The position numbers and the translations under genes are program-made. The notes beneath the pieces are model-generated. The model was not told the origin of the DNA. It searched no databases and was given only the letters and a program-made list of their open reading frames with translations. Positions 1 through 12,581 of a stretch of 64,000 nt of DNA are shown here, piece after piece. Source of the stretch: Bemisia tabaci (Eukaryota; Arthropoda; Insecta; Hemiptera; Aleyrodidae); the NCBI RefSeq assembly GCF_918797505.1, contig NC_092794.1, positions 60,807,167-60,871,166 of the forward strand, read 5' to 3'. Position 1 is the stretch's first letter; each line of letters begins with the position of its first letter.

Positions 1-722
1 CGTTTCCTCAGACTACTCAATTGACTTTCGAGGCTATGTTTACATATCGAACGAATCGATATCGTTACAATCTCACCTGTTTGATGTATCGAACACGCAC
101 TATAATACTTACTTGATGAATAATTGAAGAACGTTTGTGAGAATTCTATGGGCGGACACGCACCATATTCTATTCAATCAGAGCCTGTTCTATTGTGCCA
201 TAATCTGACCTACACCCGTATTAACTCACCCAGAGACTATATTCGAGAACTCGCTCTGCTGTCTTCCCATTGGTATGAATTTGTTGTTTTTGTTGCCCGT
301 TGTTTACGATTTCGCACGTCAAGAAAATTAATCCAAAAGAAAAATAGGAGAAAACCCCAAAAGAATGACGACTCATTAAAAAAGTTTAAAAATAATTTTA
401 CATGCCGTGCTCGGACACCACCATTTTTTGCAATTTCTAGGACCCGCGGTAACGTTGTAATACATTCAAACGATCAATGCGATTGCGGGAAAATTGAACA
501 TTTCGCTATGAAAATCGGTAATAGTTTACTTCATTGGTACAGTGTGAGAGAATCATACAAAGAGCTCTCAGTTATCGCAAGTGATGAACACTCGACTAAT
601 TTCATAATAACGCCTGAATGCAACTATTCGAGCTCTACGGATGTCCATGATGCATAAGCACGGAATTGAAGGCGTTTTGACAGTTTAGGCGCTCGCTGCT
701 TCATTCGCGGCTCGCTGCAAGG

Positions 723-725
<3 letters not shown>
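1..725. other. No supported gene
   Basis: An open frame on the + strand (about 124-657, first ATG at 151) has no recognisable domain. The rest is unique AT-rich DNA. Confidence 0.5.

Positions 726-767
<42 letters not shown>
726..767 (+). repeat. Poly(A) tract
   Basis: 42 uninterrupted A. Could be the tail of a retrocopy whose body would lie upstream, but no target duplication was found. Confidence 0.85.
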
Positions 768-769
<2 letters not shown>

Positions 770-2007
770 GGCATGAATAGTAGCATTCACGTGGGGTTTT
801 TTTTAAAGCTTTGCTCGTCTAGTGGGAAAATTACTGTCAGTTATCAACGCCAAGATTCGCCTAATAATTGAGTAATATGTTTAGTAATCCTAGCCTAATT
901 GGCCAAAACTTGCCTAACAAACTCTCTTCCCCGACATTCATAAGGCATCATTCTGGGCGAATTGTATTTTATTTTTTGATCGACAAATTGCTCATCAATC
1001 CTGGCCGAAAAAAGCTTTGACTTCCGATCTAATTTGCCTTACCCAATTGCACGCACTGGGAAAAAAAGTCGCTTGGATCTTAAGTCCAGACTCTTAAAAA
1101 CATTGCCATGAAAGTATACTCTCGATTGAATCGAATTTTGCTTAAATTGAGGACCAAGCCTCTTAATTTAAGCGGATTTCCTTTTGATTCAAGCAAAACT
1201 CCGATTGAATCGAGAGTGTTTTGCTCGGCATGAGAAATATATTGTCTCTGACTTCACTTTAAACTATTGAAAGGTAAGTGGAAAAAAGGAGTTTAACTGA
1301 GTAAAACTGTAGCAACTGAACCTCTTAATTTTGGGACGCTGTGGAGATTTCGAATTGTACGAAAAGTAAGAGAGCAAATTTCATGCTTGCAAGAGGGGGC
1401 AAAACCCCCGTCCTCCGAACGCTTATTGCCTTTAAAAGTTTAAAATGCTGTTTGGTTCATTCTCTACATTTTGCTCCAGGGCCAGCGAATACATCATCCA
1501 GCTGCTACATTCATTCAGTTGCCTGTGGAAGACCATACCTTTGAAGTCAAACTTACTTTGACCCCATCGATACCTTATCCAGTCCTAATCTGATCTCAAT
1601 CGTAATATTCCTCGCATCCGATAAATCTTATCATCTACGATTTTATAAAATCCGTATGCTGACATTTTGAGGCGCTCTTTGAAGGTTCCTTCACTTGAAA
1701 TCCCTTTGAACTGTTCTTCATGTGAGGTGAGCTCCCCTCATCCACGACCTTATCAAGGAGATTTCACGTCGATGCGGTTTTAAGTAACGTCTTAAAATGT
1801 CGGCTTCAATGTTACTTGACAACCTCTACTCCGTCGAACAAGTGCACTCAGACTGAAGACTGAAATTTCGAGTATAATTTTTGGTTACGAGGTGTTTCGA
1901 TATTTTAAATGCAGTCGTGCATTTGACAGGTTTGCCGCTGGGAAATTCAGGGAGTGACGTGACTAAACTTATCTATGTACCGCCTACGGAGACAGGCGAA
2001 AGGTATA

Positions 2008-2288
2008 CTGCCGTGCTAAAGAAGAACTCAGTATGAGTCCTTGGTCGTTGTCAAATTTCCTTTGATAAAGTACAAATTGTCAGAAAAACTTATTCACGCT
2101 TTTCCTCCAATTTTTCGAAGAATGTAATTCGCTTTTTAATCCAAAAAATTTGAAAATTTCAAAGAAAAATATTCATAACTTTAGTCGAAAATGAATATTG
2201 TACGGGAGAAGATCTGGCAGCATTCGAATGTTCATATAAGGCTTTATTTTTTATTTTATTTTATTTTTTTTTTAGCACGACCGTACAG
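2008..2288. mobile_element. Family D MITE, copy 1 of a tandem cluster
   Basis: Begins CTGCCGTGCTAAAG and ends near AGCACGACCG. The family consensus end is CTGCCGTGCTAAGGAAGAA followed by CGCCGTATGAAC and a GTTGCCAAATTTCC motif, inverted at the other end. Diverged copy. Confidence 0.7.
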
Positions 2289-2295
2289 CATCCAT

Positions 2296-2551
2296 ACTCT
2301 GCTGCGCTTGGGCAAAACGCCGTTTGAGCCTTCAGTTGTTTTCAAATTCCCCTTAACCAATTGAAAATTACCGGGAAAATTTGTGGAAAATTTCTCTCCC
2401 AATTTTCAGAGAATTTTGTCCGTAATTTGATCAGAGGTGCCTGAAAATTTCTAGGAGAAATATTCACGACTTCCCACAAAAATAAATATTTTCTGAGAGG
2501 AAATTCGGCAACATTTGAATGCCCATACGGCGTTCTTCCTCAGCACGGCAG
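2296..2551. mobile_element. Family D MITE, copy 2 of a tandem cluster
   Basis: Left end diverged (CTGCTGCGCTTGGGC), right end well kept (GTTCTTCCTCAGCACGGCAG). It follows copy 1 directly. Confidence 0.68.
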
Positions 2552-2557
2552 TCAGTA

Positions 2558-3230
2558 CTTCCGTGTTAAGGAAGAACGCCGTATGAACATTCGAGAGTTG
2601 CCAAATCTCCTTCAATAAAATGTTTATTTTTGAAGAAAGTTATGAATATTTTTCCTTGAAATTTTCAGGAACTCTAGGTGAAACCACAAGCAACATTATC
2701 TGAAAAAATTTGAAGGAAAATATTCATAAGTTTACCAGGAATTTCGTGTTTTATAAAAGAAAATTTGGGAACGACTGAAGGTCCATACGGCGTTTTTCCG
2801 CACACTGAAAAAAAATTCTCGGCGTTTTTACCAAGGTCCGTTGGTACCTTTACCATCCCATTTTTTTTACCAATTATTGGTAATTTTACCAAGACAGACT
2901 GGTAAACTTACCTGAAAACCGGTATTTTTACTGTTTTTTTTCAGGTAAGAATACCACTTGTATTGCTAATCAATTCCCGGTAGGTAACTTTGCCATTTTA
3001 TCTCGGTAATTCTACCACAGTCGATAAAAAATATTGGTGTTTTCACCAAGGTCTAGTAAAATTACCGAGAAAGTTTAATAATTTTACCGAGATTTCTCGG
3101 TCAAATTACCAATTCCATAAATGGTAATTTTACCAAGAAAAAACTGGGATCAAATAGAATCCTGAATTCTTGGTAATTTTACCCTTTTCTAAGTAAATAC
3201 ACCGATATTTTTTTTCAGTGTAGCCCGGCA
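2558..3230. mobile_element. Family D MITE, copy 3, interrupted
   Basis: Left end CCGTGTTAAGGAAGAACGCC at 2561 and right end GCCCGGCAG at 3222-3230. A TA-type element (2813-3220) sits just inside its right terminal repeat. Confidence 0.72.
2813..3220. mobile_element. TA-type MITE with internal GGTAA/TTACC repeats
   Basis: Starts CACTGAAAAAAAATTC and ends TTTTTTTTCAGTG, followed by TA (CA on the left). The interior holds many copies of short GGTAATTTTACC-like motifs in both orientations, spaced irregularly. Inserted in the third family D copy. Confidence 0.75.
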
Positions 3231-5126
3231 GAGCATCCCTTGCCGGTTTGGCTGTCACCTTCCTTTTTTCTTCTGCTCCACATCTTCCTTACTTTTTGTT
3301 TTGATTGCGGAGGTGAGCGACGCTCTCCGCGGAAAGGAGGGGGGTAGGGGTAAGGGATTCAATCACACCCACCTCCTTACTAACACTGAAAGCATTTGCA
3401 GCGCGCATCCCGGTGTATATTAGTTTGGACGGCATAGGGCGACTGCTCCTGCAACGCAAATAGCGCTGAATCTTTTCCGCGCGCTCAACGTTGTGCAATA
3501 ATAAATAACCCGTCATCTGCTTTTGCCTTTGTCTCGTTTGCAGATGGTCGCGGTAATCGCTGGTCTTTCGCCACAATCGGGATGGGGTTTGCCGAACACG
3601 CGAGCGCAAATGAAATGATTTATTCATAGAGGCTAACAAGACATTGTGTAAATACTAATACTGAGTCGTGCCAAACGACGTCAAGAATCACGGAGGGTTT
3701 TGGAACTTAATTCAGTGCTCCTTAAAGAGTGCCCCCTGTATTCTTTTCTTTCGAGGCAGGGATTTCTTTTATCCTTTAACTCAGCGAGCACGAGACATGC
3801 AAGGAAAGATCCTCAATTGGTATCTTGACAATGGTGAGAGCTTTTACTTTCTCGGGATTCCAACATTCAACTATTGACCTACCCCTTAGATGGATGTTCA
3901 ACAGTGTGTTGAGCATTTTTTCAGCAAACAAGCTGAGGTTTGGCGTATTGTGTCTCCCGAAGCTCCTCGGCCAACTAGTAAGAAGGTCAACAGACAACAC
4001 AAGGGCGATGACTATTGCTAATTTGTAATTACTCATAAGGCAATGTTGAATCCCTGAAACTAAAAGCTTCCACCTGCTGCCGAGAGTTTAGTTTGGGTCT
4101 TTCCTTGTCTCTGGTCTCGAAATATGACGCCTAGTGTTTGACAAACAATAATAATTTTGATGGTAAAGTAATTGCCTCATATAGAATGCGTATTCTAAAA
4201 GAAGCACAAATTACCCATCTTCAAATTCCAAAGATATAATACAATATTCTAATATCTCTATGATTAGCTACCTGAAAGCTTAAACTTTCTTAAATCGAAT
4301 TAATACCTACTTTAATAAAAAAGCAAAGCTTGAAAGCAGCTAAAAAAGTGAAGAAAGACAGAATTTCTGCAACTTTGAGGATTAAATCAAACTTTACAAA
4401 TCAAACCTTACTAAACTTACAAACTTTAAAAAATATTTAAGTCTATAAAGACGGTGTTCCAAACTTCTGCTCCTTGTCTATTTTTTCTCAAAGAGTAGGT
4501 ACACTTCTAGAAATTTTCTTGCGTACAGCATTTTCGGAAAATATTAGTGAAGAGAGCCAAGAAAAATCTCCAAAAACTTTGTGCAGCAACGACGATCAGT
4601 CATCCTTTGAAAAGTAAAGCAAATAATAATGTAGGATATTCGACGTGCCATTGAAAAAGAAATTCTGATTCTAAGGGCGGAGAGGCAGAAATTAAGAACC
4701 AACTAAAGAAAGCAAGCGAATATTTAATCAAGGTCAAACTTCAAGGCCAGGTAGTGGAGATATTGAAGAGTTAATAACTTTGAAGCTCCGCCATATACCT
4801 TCCCTCTCTCCTAAGTTTTCGCCAGCTTAAAGTTTTACGAGTAAGCAGCAAGCGCCCCTCTTCAAAGCGGTATCCGTCAAAAATTGAAGAGCGAACGTAA
4901 AACCGCCTCAATTTAATCCGTGTTATTCTCTCATAGTTAAAAATGAAAAAAGAGAAAGAAACTATGAAAGTCTCTGAAAAGTAGCTTTTTTAATCTGCCT
5001 TAGAGCTCAGTCGGAAAGGGAGAGGATGGGTAAGAGCCAGAGACAAGGACTTTTAAACAAAATAAACAGAGCGCTACTGTGCCTTTGAGCCATAGCCCCT
5101 TTCACTCCCCGATGAAACTACCCTTG
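3231..5126. other. No supported gene or repeat
   Basis: AT-rich DNA with short frames on both strands, none with splice signals and codon bias. I see no inverted-repeat element here. Confidence 0.5.
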
Positions 5127-5288
5127 CAGAAGCGTGTCGTGCTTTGAGATGAATCGATCGATCTGCCATTTAAACCCGTGAAAAAGGATCGATTATCGAG
5201 GTGTTTGTCGCCAACACCTTGGTAATCGATTCTTTACCTTAGGTTTAAATGGGAAAATATCGATATGATGATTCACACTTTGCCTCCG
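5127..5288. mobile_element. hAT-type MITE, family A, degenerate copy
   Basis: 162 bp, opposite in orientation to the copy 43 bp further on. The ends are eroded (CAGAAGCGTGTCGTG at the left), but the core palindrome is intact. Flanking octamers TACCCTTG and AACCCTCG match at 6 of 8 positions, consistent with an old 8-bp duplication. Confidence 0.75.
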
Positions 5289-5331
5289 AACCCTCGTGCT
5301 TGTGAGTCTGTGGGACAGACTGTGTGGATAT

Positions 5332-5496
5332 CAGTGGCGTGGCGTGAATGATCGATTATCGATATTTCCCCATTTGAAAGCTATGGTAAAGAATCGATTA
5401 CTAAGGTGTTCGTTGCGAACACCCTGATAATCGATCCTTTTCCACAGGTTTAAATGGCAGATCAATCGATATATCGCAGAGCACGCCACGCCATTG
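5332..5496. mobile_element. hAT-type MITE, family A
   Basis: 165 bp. Terminal inverted repeats CAGTGGCGTGGCGTG and CACGCCACGCCATTG are flanked by a perfect 8-bp target duplication GTGGATAT (5324-5331 and 5497-5504). The CAGTGGC-type end and 8-bp duplication are hallmarks of hAT elements. The inside is an imperfect palindrome with AATCGATT and TTTAAACC motifs. No coding capacity. Confidence 0.9.
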
Positions 5497-5504
5497 GTGG
5501 ATAT

Positions 5505-6536
5505 TCAAACTACGGATGCGCAGGTCTCTTTAGATACAAAGCCCACAATGAGTGCTTTTCAAATGCTCGAACCCTTTTCTGAAGCTTCTGTCTAAGCATG
5601 ATTCTCTTTTCGGCATTGTCGTATTGGAGTAATGTATTGATTGAATTCAATGTGTCTTTATGTCTCGATGTGTGTGTATTTTCGGAGCGGACGAAATTGA
5701 ACGTAGCTGCCGGGGAACTTTATGCCTTTTTAATGACTTGACTTGGTGGTGAAATGTCGGAGAGTAAAAGTATTCGATTGAGGCCATGACTGACGGAGAT
5801 GAAAAACTCACATGTTCCACCACACGAGCATTACGTCTTTTTTTTACTTTCATTTAAGAGGACTATAAAAAATTCTGAGCTCAAACATTACGTGGTGATC
5901 TCAAGATTTGCTGAAGTCGTACCATGCACGCGACGTTGTTTGTCTCATCAAAAGGAGGATGGGGCGGGGAAGGAGAGTAAATTATTGTCGGACTCTAAAC
6001 TTGAGTTGAAACTTTCCACATTTAAAGTGAAGGATCGAAAAGATCTCCTCAGTTTGCCTTTCATCAGGCACAAGCGTAATTGTTGTTCAACATACAGACT
6101 TGAAGAAATCTTTTACTTCTTAAAATCAAATCCCTGACTAAATTTCTGTTTTTATACTTCTTTAACCTCTTAAAGTTTCAAGCTTTGATCTGTAAATGGT
6201 ACTGAAAATCTGATGTCAGGTTTGGCTTGAGCCCCATTTCTCCTTTTTAGGCACAAATGGATGAAAGTTTACAGAGACGCACCAAATTACATCAAATTTG
6301 GACTTAGAGAAAGATTTCTGAAGTTTTATCCTTGCATAAGACTCAATGTTAAGGACATACTTCAACAACTATTTTCATGTTCAAAATATTTTTCTCGACT
6401 TTTGACAGGAGATAATCTACGACTAGCCGAGTTTTAAACTACTCCTTATTCTCTTTACCCATGAAATTAGACATTGTGCGTTCAATTCGATCCAAGTGAG
6501 GCACTCCTCGATCCTTACCTTCCCCTAGGACCCTGA
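5505..6536. other. No supported gene or repeat
   Basis: A 112-codon frame at 5799-6137 has no recognisable features. Confidence 0.5.
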
Positions 6537-6710
6537 AATAATTGGACGTATTTCTACCAGACAGAACTACGTGCAGGTGGGAAAAATGGGATGTGCTCGT
6601 TAGTCGAGGGCCGTAAGAATGGATGGGAAATATAAAGCGCCAGTGACGTCAGCGGCGACGATGAAGCCGGAGAGTGAGGATCCGACTGATGAATTCATGA
6701 GCCTTGCCCG
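6537..6710 (+). repeat. Repeat with family T end, inverted partner at 9050-9225
   Basis: Begins TTGGACGTATTTCTACCAGA and continues into a segment with GTGACGTCAGCGGCGACGAT. The reverse complement of the same segment occurs at 9050-9225. The two face each other about 2.4 kb apart, either as ends of a larger composite element or as independent copies. An insertion or deletion distinguishes them near the inner ends. Confidence 0.7.
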
Positions 6711-6886
6711 CAACGCACTATGGTCAAAAACTCAAGAATAGGAAGAAATAAGTCGGATAATGACTGAAAGAGTACGAAAGTTTGGTGACAGATGTTTTTG
6801 AGTCGCTAATTTCGAGTTTGATGTCAAATTTCCCTACATTTTAACACCCTGACCTGTGAATTGTGGGCAAATTTAAGGCACCCTGC

Positions 6887-7060
6887 AGCACGACGTGCTG
6901 CCAGCTTGAAACGCGCACCGACGCCTACAAACCTAAGGGGATACTTCAAGCATTGCGCAATGCGTGAAGTATCCCCTTAGGTTTGTAGGCGTCTGTGCGC
7001 GGTTCGCGCTGGCATGGCAGTACGCCGCACGCCGCACTGTGGATCGAAGGATAGGGCGGC
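6887..7060. repeat. Family H repeat with perfect hairpin
   Basis: CGCCTACAAACCTAAGGGGA and TACTTCA are followed, after a short loop, by the complement. GTGCTGCC and GCCGCAC-rich flanks recur in the other copies (about 14068-14395 and 33520-33865). Confidence 0.75.
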
Positions 7061-7783
7061 GCGGACATAGGGTTATCGTGTGACTGTCAACCGCCATATG
7101 ATACACAAATATATGTTTTCTACGGTAATTTTTCACGAGAAAGCTGAATATCATATTGAAAAGGCGTTAAAGTCAGCGGTTTGTAGGAAAAATTGATTTT
7201 TTTTTCCTCTTTGAAACCCTTCAAAAAATAGTAAATGCTCTAATAATTATTGCGATTAATTATTCTTTTATTTGTTTCTGCTGAGCTACAAATATTTTGT
7301 TTTCTTCTTTTATTTTGCTGTAAACTCAATGTGAATATTTTTAAACAAGCAATGCCCCCCCCTTCCCCCGCTTCCAAAATTTACTAGCTGGATACGATGC
7401 GCGGTTAAGTGAGCTGTTCAGGTACAAAGCAAAACTTAATTAAAATAAAAAAGAGAGTTTATGACTCACAATGAAAACTGAGGGGGCAGAAATATTCCAC
7501 TTATACAGGGTGCTCCAAGCACTGTTCCTTGACGAGCAGATCCAGAGCTTCCGGTAAAAGGAGTTTTGACTTTTTCTTCACCGTAATTTGGGGTCGGAGG
7601 CTCGAAATAATAGGATCTGAGGAGACCAACAAAAAATGCATGATGCCTTCATTTGCAGTTTCGAGCAACTTGCAGCTTTGAGACGTACTATCATCTTGAT
7701 TCAGTTATCAGTATCGCTGATTGATCGCTTATCGTAGCGAAGTAGGAACAAACGCAAATCTGAGGATATGGTGACCGCTCAAA

Positions 7784-7910
7784 TCGTCGCTCCTCTGACG
7801 TAAAGGCGTAGCTCAATTTCAACGTGAACCCCGTTTTAGACATAAGTTCATCTTTCTGGGGCTCATGCGGAAATAGAGATAGGTACGCCTTCACGTTAGA
7901 AGAGCGACGA
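7784..7910. mobile_element. Family Q MITE
   Basis: Hairpin-like element: TCGTCGCTCCTCTGACGTAA at the left, TTAGAAGAGCGACGA at the right, with AGGCGTAGCTC/GGTACGCCTT inside. Confidence 0.75.
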
Positions 7911-9049
7911 ATTGTAAAAAACTCAAACCAACAATCAAGTCGAACGATTTTTCATGAAAACCAGGGGCATCATTTCTGCAGAATTGTAGGAGGTTGAGAG
8001 TAACATTTGTTTAAAAGAATAAAAATTACTGAAAGGGAGGGGAGAGTAAAATTTTATAAAGTCAAAAATCCCTAAAATTGATGCATATATTGACCAAAAT
8101 AGAAATCAAATTGCGCTACGATCAATTGACTTAGTGTTCCCTCCTTTTTTTCGATATAGAAAGAACAAGATTGTGGTGCAAGATGATATTATTGGCGTTG
8201 GAAGGGAGAGGGGGGGGGAGGGCATGACTAATTTATTCCGAAAGCCAATTCGAAACGGTGGTAAGTTATACCAACCCAATGGGAGCCTTCCAGCCTTCCT
8301 AGATGCAAAAAACTAGGACTTTTCATTTAAAATTCAAATATTGGTTTTTTCGAGGAGCGAGTTGTCATCACATTTATAGGCCTAACTTCTAAAAAGGCAA
8401 AAAAAGGCAAAACTTCTCAATTGATATTGGTTCCTAGGGATATAAGGAACATTCCTCTAGGTCGGTTTTCTTTGAAATGTTCTGAAACAATGTCGAAATC
8501 ATTCACTGAATTTGGAAAACCGGTTTTTTAGGGTATCATGTCTGTGCACTGATATTAGTATTAAAAATAAGGATGAAAAATATGGCAACGGGTGTTTCTC
8601 TCTCCCCATTGCATCAATAATAGAGGACAACCCCAAAATTTGATACAAAAATGCAGGATAATTAAAATATAGGAGTAACGTCTAGGCTAAAAATGTACCC
8701 GAAATTCACCTCAATATGGACACGGTGTATCACACGTCCGTTACATCGCTTTAAATTTTTTTTCAGATGTAATATTGGTATTTTATGTTCGGCTAAAGAG
8801 TCTACTTTAAGAAAATGCCAAGAAACATTATGTCCCTTCACTTTCATTTTTGGGCCTATGTCCGACCTTTACCATTGGCTCGATCCACTGTGCGCCGCGC
8901 CAACGCTCAGGACACATGCGTGCAGCTCAAACGGCCCATGGCATGGCGGAGTCCCGTATACAGCTGGTGGATAGTTCCGTTTGATAGAATGTGAAATCCC
9001 GCTTTTCCAATTCAGCAAACGGATCTATATACCAACTGTATGCGAGACT
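7911..9049. other. No supported gene
   Basis: A weak splice-like bracket (AG near 8160, GTAAGT near 8263) encloses about 100 nt of open frame but lacks coding bias. A family K right end is seen near 8860-8901. Confidence 0.45.
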
Positions 9050-9225
9050 CTAGAGCCGTGGGCATGTGTCTAGAGCGTTGCGGGATCCTCTCTCTCCGGC
9101 TTCATCGTCGCCGCTGACGTCACTGGCGCCTTATATTTCCCATTCATTTTTACGGCCCTCGACCAACGAGCACATCCCATCTTCCCCACCTGCACATAGT
9201 TCTGTTTGGTAGAAATACGTCCAAT
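9050..9225 (-). repeat. Inverted partner of the repeat at 6537-6710
   Basis: Ends GTAGAAATACGTCCAA on the + strand and shares the GTCGCCGCTGACGTCAC segment, in reverse, with 6537-6710. It carries a short terminal motif of family T. Confidence 0.7.
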
Positions 9226-10325
9226 TTATCAACAGCTTCTTAAGTTTAAATGTAGTTTAAGGTTCACAAAATTCCTTGGCGAGGACCACTGAGCCATGAC
9301 GGAAGCGGTGTAAAGGTGTATGAAATCAAATTCATCCACGCACTCACCCACCTATCCCTTGTTTAATGATACAACAAGAGGTCCGTTTCCTCCAGGAAGA
9401 GCTTTATTTCAAGTTAATGGTGGTTTAATAAAAGCTCGCACGAAACCGTGACACGATTACTCTCTTCCTCCAAAAATGCTCGGCCTTAAACCTTAATGGC
9501 CATAGGGTCTGGCTGTATTTTCAAACTAAATCAAGTTCGTTAAACGAAAATCTAACTACCCAACAATAGTTGAAGTATTTTTAGCCGAGCACTGCTTTGT
9601 CAGCGTCTGAGAACAAGCGTGGCATAGAGAATTAAAAGGAACAATGTCCGTTTTTTGGTGAAAACTCAATAATTTTTGCCGCTTCAAATTCTTAATGCTG
9701 ATTTCTCATGGCATTTGCAACATTTAGGCTCTTTCGACAAATACCAAAACGACAGTCGTTTGAGATGCTGAAATAAAAAAGTTAAAGATTGTTCGTTAGG
9801 ATCCTACACACCTCAAGCAAGACTTAAGCGCATCCCTGCGTTGAGCGCCAACAAAACCGGGGCGCCTTCATCGGTATACCGAAGCAACACGCACAGCCAT
9901 AAAGCACGAATAGTTGTATCTAAGCGCCGTGTTGCTTCCTGTGTCAGTTTAAGCGAAGAAATGGCTCATGATTTACTAGGAAAACGTTCAGAGTACCGAC
10001 AAAAGAGAGCTATTGTTGAGGTTCCGTTCAAGAATATTGCGCCCGATGTGTAGCGTCTTTTATTTCAAATTAAAGAAAAGCAGCGCACTGCATAACTAGG
10101 ACTATGCACCGTAGTGATTATAAGTATCTTTTTTTTCGACCGGGAAGCAATCATTGGACTCTCTGAACATTTGTAAAGGATCTTCTCGGTCGCAAAAGAT
10201 AGGGGATTCTTTCGAAATAAAACGGTCCTCCAGATTTTCTCCCCATCTCCCTCCACCCTTTTTTGCCAATGATTCAAATTTCGCAAACGCTGCGTCAGGA
10301 AGCGTCGACCCGAAAGAAAAGGTCC
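9226..10325. other. No supported gene
   Basis: Contains an 11-bp perfect stem (GAAGCAACACG with its complement) at 9891-9942; otherwise featureless. Confidence 0.45.
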
Positions 10326-10556
10326 CCGGCCAAAGTATCACAAGTGCCATGCGACGTTTTAAAATTTTCGCCATTTTATTATTTTACAGAGAAACTTTTG
10401 GTTGAATCTGTTTGAAACTTTTACTGGATTATATCGACAGTACAAAGAAAATTCAGCGAAAGTTTCGGACAGCTATTCTGAACAATTTCTCTGTAAAAAT
10501 TAAAATGGCGGTGGAAATTTTGTGACGTTGCATGGCGTTCGTGATACTTTGGCCGG
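10326..10556. mobile_element. Family G MITE
   Basis: 231 bp with inverted ends CCGGCCAAAGTATCAC and GTGATACTTTGGCCGG, then GCCATGCGACGTTTTAAAAT-like inner repeats and ACAGAGAAAC/TTTCTCTGT. Confidence 0.85.
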
Positions 10557-10822
10557 AAGTTAACGATATCTCGCTTAGAAGTTTATTTCCGAGGTTTCCG
10601 GTGTATACTTCGTTATCTACGTATAATTTGGAAGCGAAAGCATGTGACGGTTTTTCTAGTTCAGACCTTGTCTAGTGGTCGCTTCGTACCCCTCCCGAAG
10701 CGCAAAAGTGGGTAAAACGAAAGTGTGTCAGTCGGGAGTACGGGCTACGGTCTGTCGTCGCGACTGTGAGGGGTCGGAGCTCGTCGGAGAAACGGGGTCA
10801 ATGCTCAACACTCACCGAACAC

Positions 10823-11066
10823 AACTTGTTGGTATGTCTGCTCGATGCTCTCTGCAGCCCCCCGCTCCCTCCTGACGCTTGTCGTGGGAAATGACACCAG
10901 TCACGACATCGCCGGCGCCAAGAACAGGTGGGAGGGGGCGCTCGACGGAGGGGGCGCTCGACGGAGGGGGATGCGGATAAGGCTGCAGTTCCATCCCCTC
11001 CCACCACTTTCCCCCACTTGCACTTGCACACGCCATGGATGTCCCTTCATGTAGTGTAGTCCTCAC
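10823..11066 (-). other. GC-rich island with a possible - strand first exon
   Basis: This stretch is far more GC-rich than its flanks. On the - strand an open frame starts with an ATG at 11066 and runs 84 codons into a GTGAGT donor at about 10822, after which it stops. It contains a 19-bp direct repeat (about 10929-10966). The layout fits a CpG-rich 5' exon with its donor, but the predicted peptide shows no recognisable domain and overlapping frames are also open. It could equally be a non-coding CpG island. Confidence 0.25.
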
Positions 11067-11077
11067 TCAGTCAGCTG

Positions 11078-11244
11078 CCATTTTTAGGGATCCAGCAATT
11101 TGGCAACACAGGATTTCCTCAATTTAAACCTATGTTAAATAATCGATTCTTGTCAGAGTACCTGGCTCCTTCAAGAATCAATACATTTCTGTAGGTTTAA
11201 ATGAATAAAAGACATTGTTGCCAATTTGCTGGATATACCAATGG
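11078..11244. mobile_element. hAT-type MITE, family B, diverged copy
   Basis: Same order of motifs as 12582-12744: GGATCCAGCAATTTGGCAAC, the TTTAAACCTATG core, AATCGATTC, and GTTGCCAATTTGCTGGAT. The extreme ends are eroded and no duplication is clear. Confidence 0.78.
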
Positions 11245-11770
11245 GGACCGAATTTTTGTGAGGGGGAAGTGAGCATTCCCTTGGACGAGAACCGTTATTT
11301 TATAACTTCTGAATTGAGTTTGGAGAGGGTTAATGCGTTCATCAAATTCTACAAAAAATTTCTTTGAGGAAACATATGTTCCAGTACGCAATTTTATGCT
11401 CTGTCTTATGATCCATCAATAAGCCCCAAAACCATTGGGGAAAAACTGAATGCAGCAGGTAAATATCCTCTTAAACGCGAAAAAAGAAATAAAAAGTTAA
11501 ATTTCTGAAAAACTGAGCAAATTAGAGGGGTGAAAACTGCTCCAGGTCATTTCAATTTTCTGTGACGCACTGGGTTTTCGCAAAAAGGTCAGCACAATGC
11601 CCTGATCAATTTTTTTTTGAATTTTCTGTTGATTTTAAGATGTGTGCCAAAGCCGCATCATTCTACAAGAGTTGAAAATCTGAAAATTGAAAAATCTTCA
11701 AAAAATATTCTCAGAATTCCACAATCTTTAAGACAACTCCACAAGTTGGTCGCGACTGCAGGGTCGATAA

Positions 11771-11906
11771 CAATTAAACGTATTTCTGTCTAACGGAACT
11801 ATGTGCATCATGACCTGAGCTCCTGTTATGCATATATTCTCACGGGTCTCAGGGCTCATGTCTTAATGCAAATGCACATAGCTCCGTTTGCCAAAAATAC
11901 GTCCAA
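11771..11906. mobile_element. Family T MITE
   Basis: Imperfect palindrome with ends close to AAACGTATTTCTGTCTAACG and AAATACGTCCA. The interior repeats CTATGTGCAT and its complement. Confidence 0.72.
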
Positions 11907-12581
11907 GTTGCACCCTTGGCACATCATTAATACTAGCTCTTTACTTTCGCACGAAAGAGAGTGTTCTGGTCTTCTAGATGAAATATAAGTGTCTACGACG
12001 TCAAGAGGAAAGTAGAATGCACTCAGAATACCCCCAACAATGAGGTCAGTGCAATAATCATCCAATGAGAACGCAAGGGAAACTTAACGAGTCGATTCAT
12101 GGACGAGAATTATGCAGGGAGCTCGACCATCGTTCCAACCCGTTGGTGCGGGGTGCGTCCACATGACGTCCAAGAAACCCTTATAACGGAAGAATTCTTG
12201 GAGCAGGGGTAAGTAAAGAAACGGTCGGTGGAACGCAATGGTCGGGACGGAAGGGTTCGTTGATTACCTTCCGTTATTAGTCCCCGTGCCTCTTGCAAAC
12301 ACAAATATATTCAGCTCATACACTCGGAGCTGTTGACTGAACGAAACGTAAACGCAGGTATGTATACTGCCTTAAAAGAAAGAGCACAATATGTAGAAGA
12401 AAATTAGATTTTTACCATATGTTGTTTTATTGAGCGCGCTATGCAATGGCGCACTTATTGCAACACATCTGTCGGCGGCCCCTAAGCTTCCTGGGTTATT
12501 CTTAAAGCCTCTTTCTGGCGAAAACGGGTTTATTTTTGCATCGTCACGGTTTAACGTGGAGAGCGTTTAGGGTGCTGCGGG

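Noticed and set aside
124..657. Longest open frame of the left end, about 177 codons
   Set aside because: Begins at a TTG, has no recognisable domain, no splice or promoter signals and no coding base bias. Frames of this size occur by chance in 64 kb.
8161..8262. Possible + strand exon between an AG and a GTAAGT
   Set aside because: Weak acceptor, a G9 run inside and no codon bias; kept only as a note.
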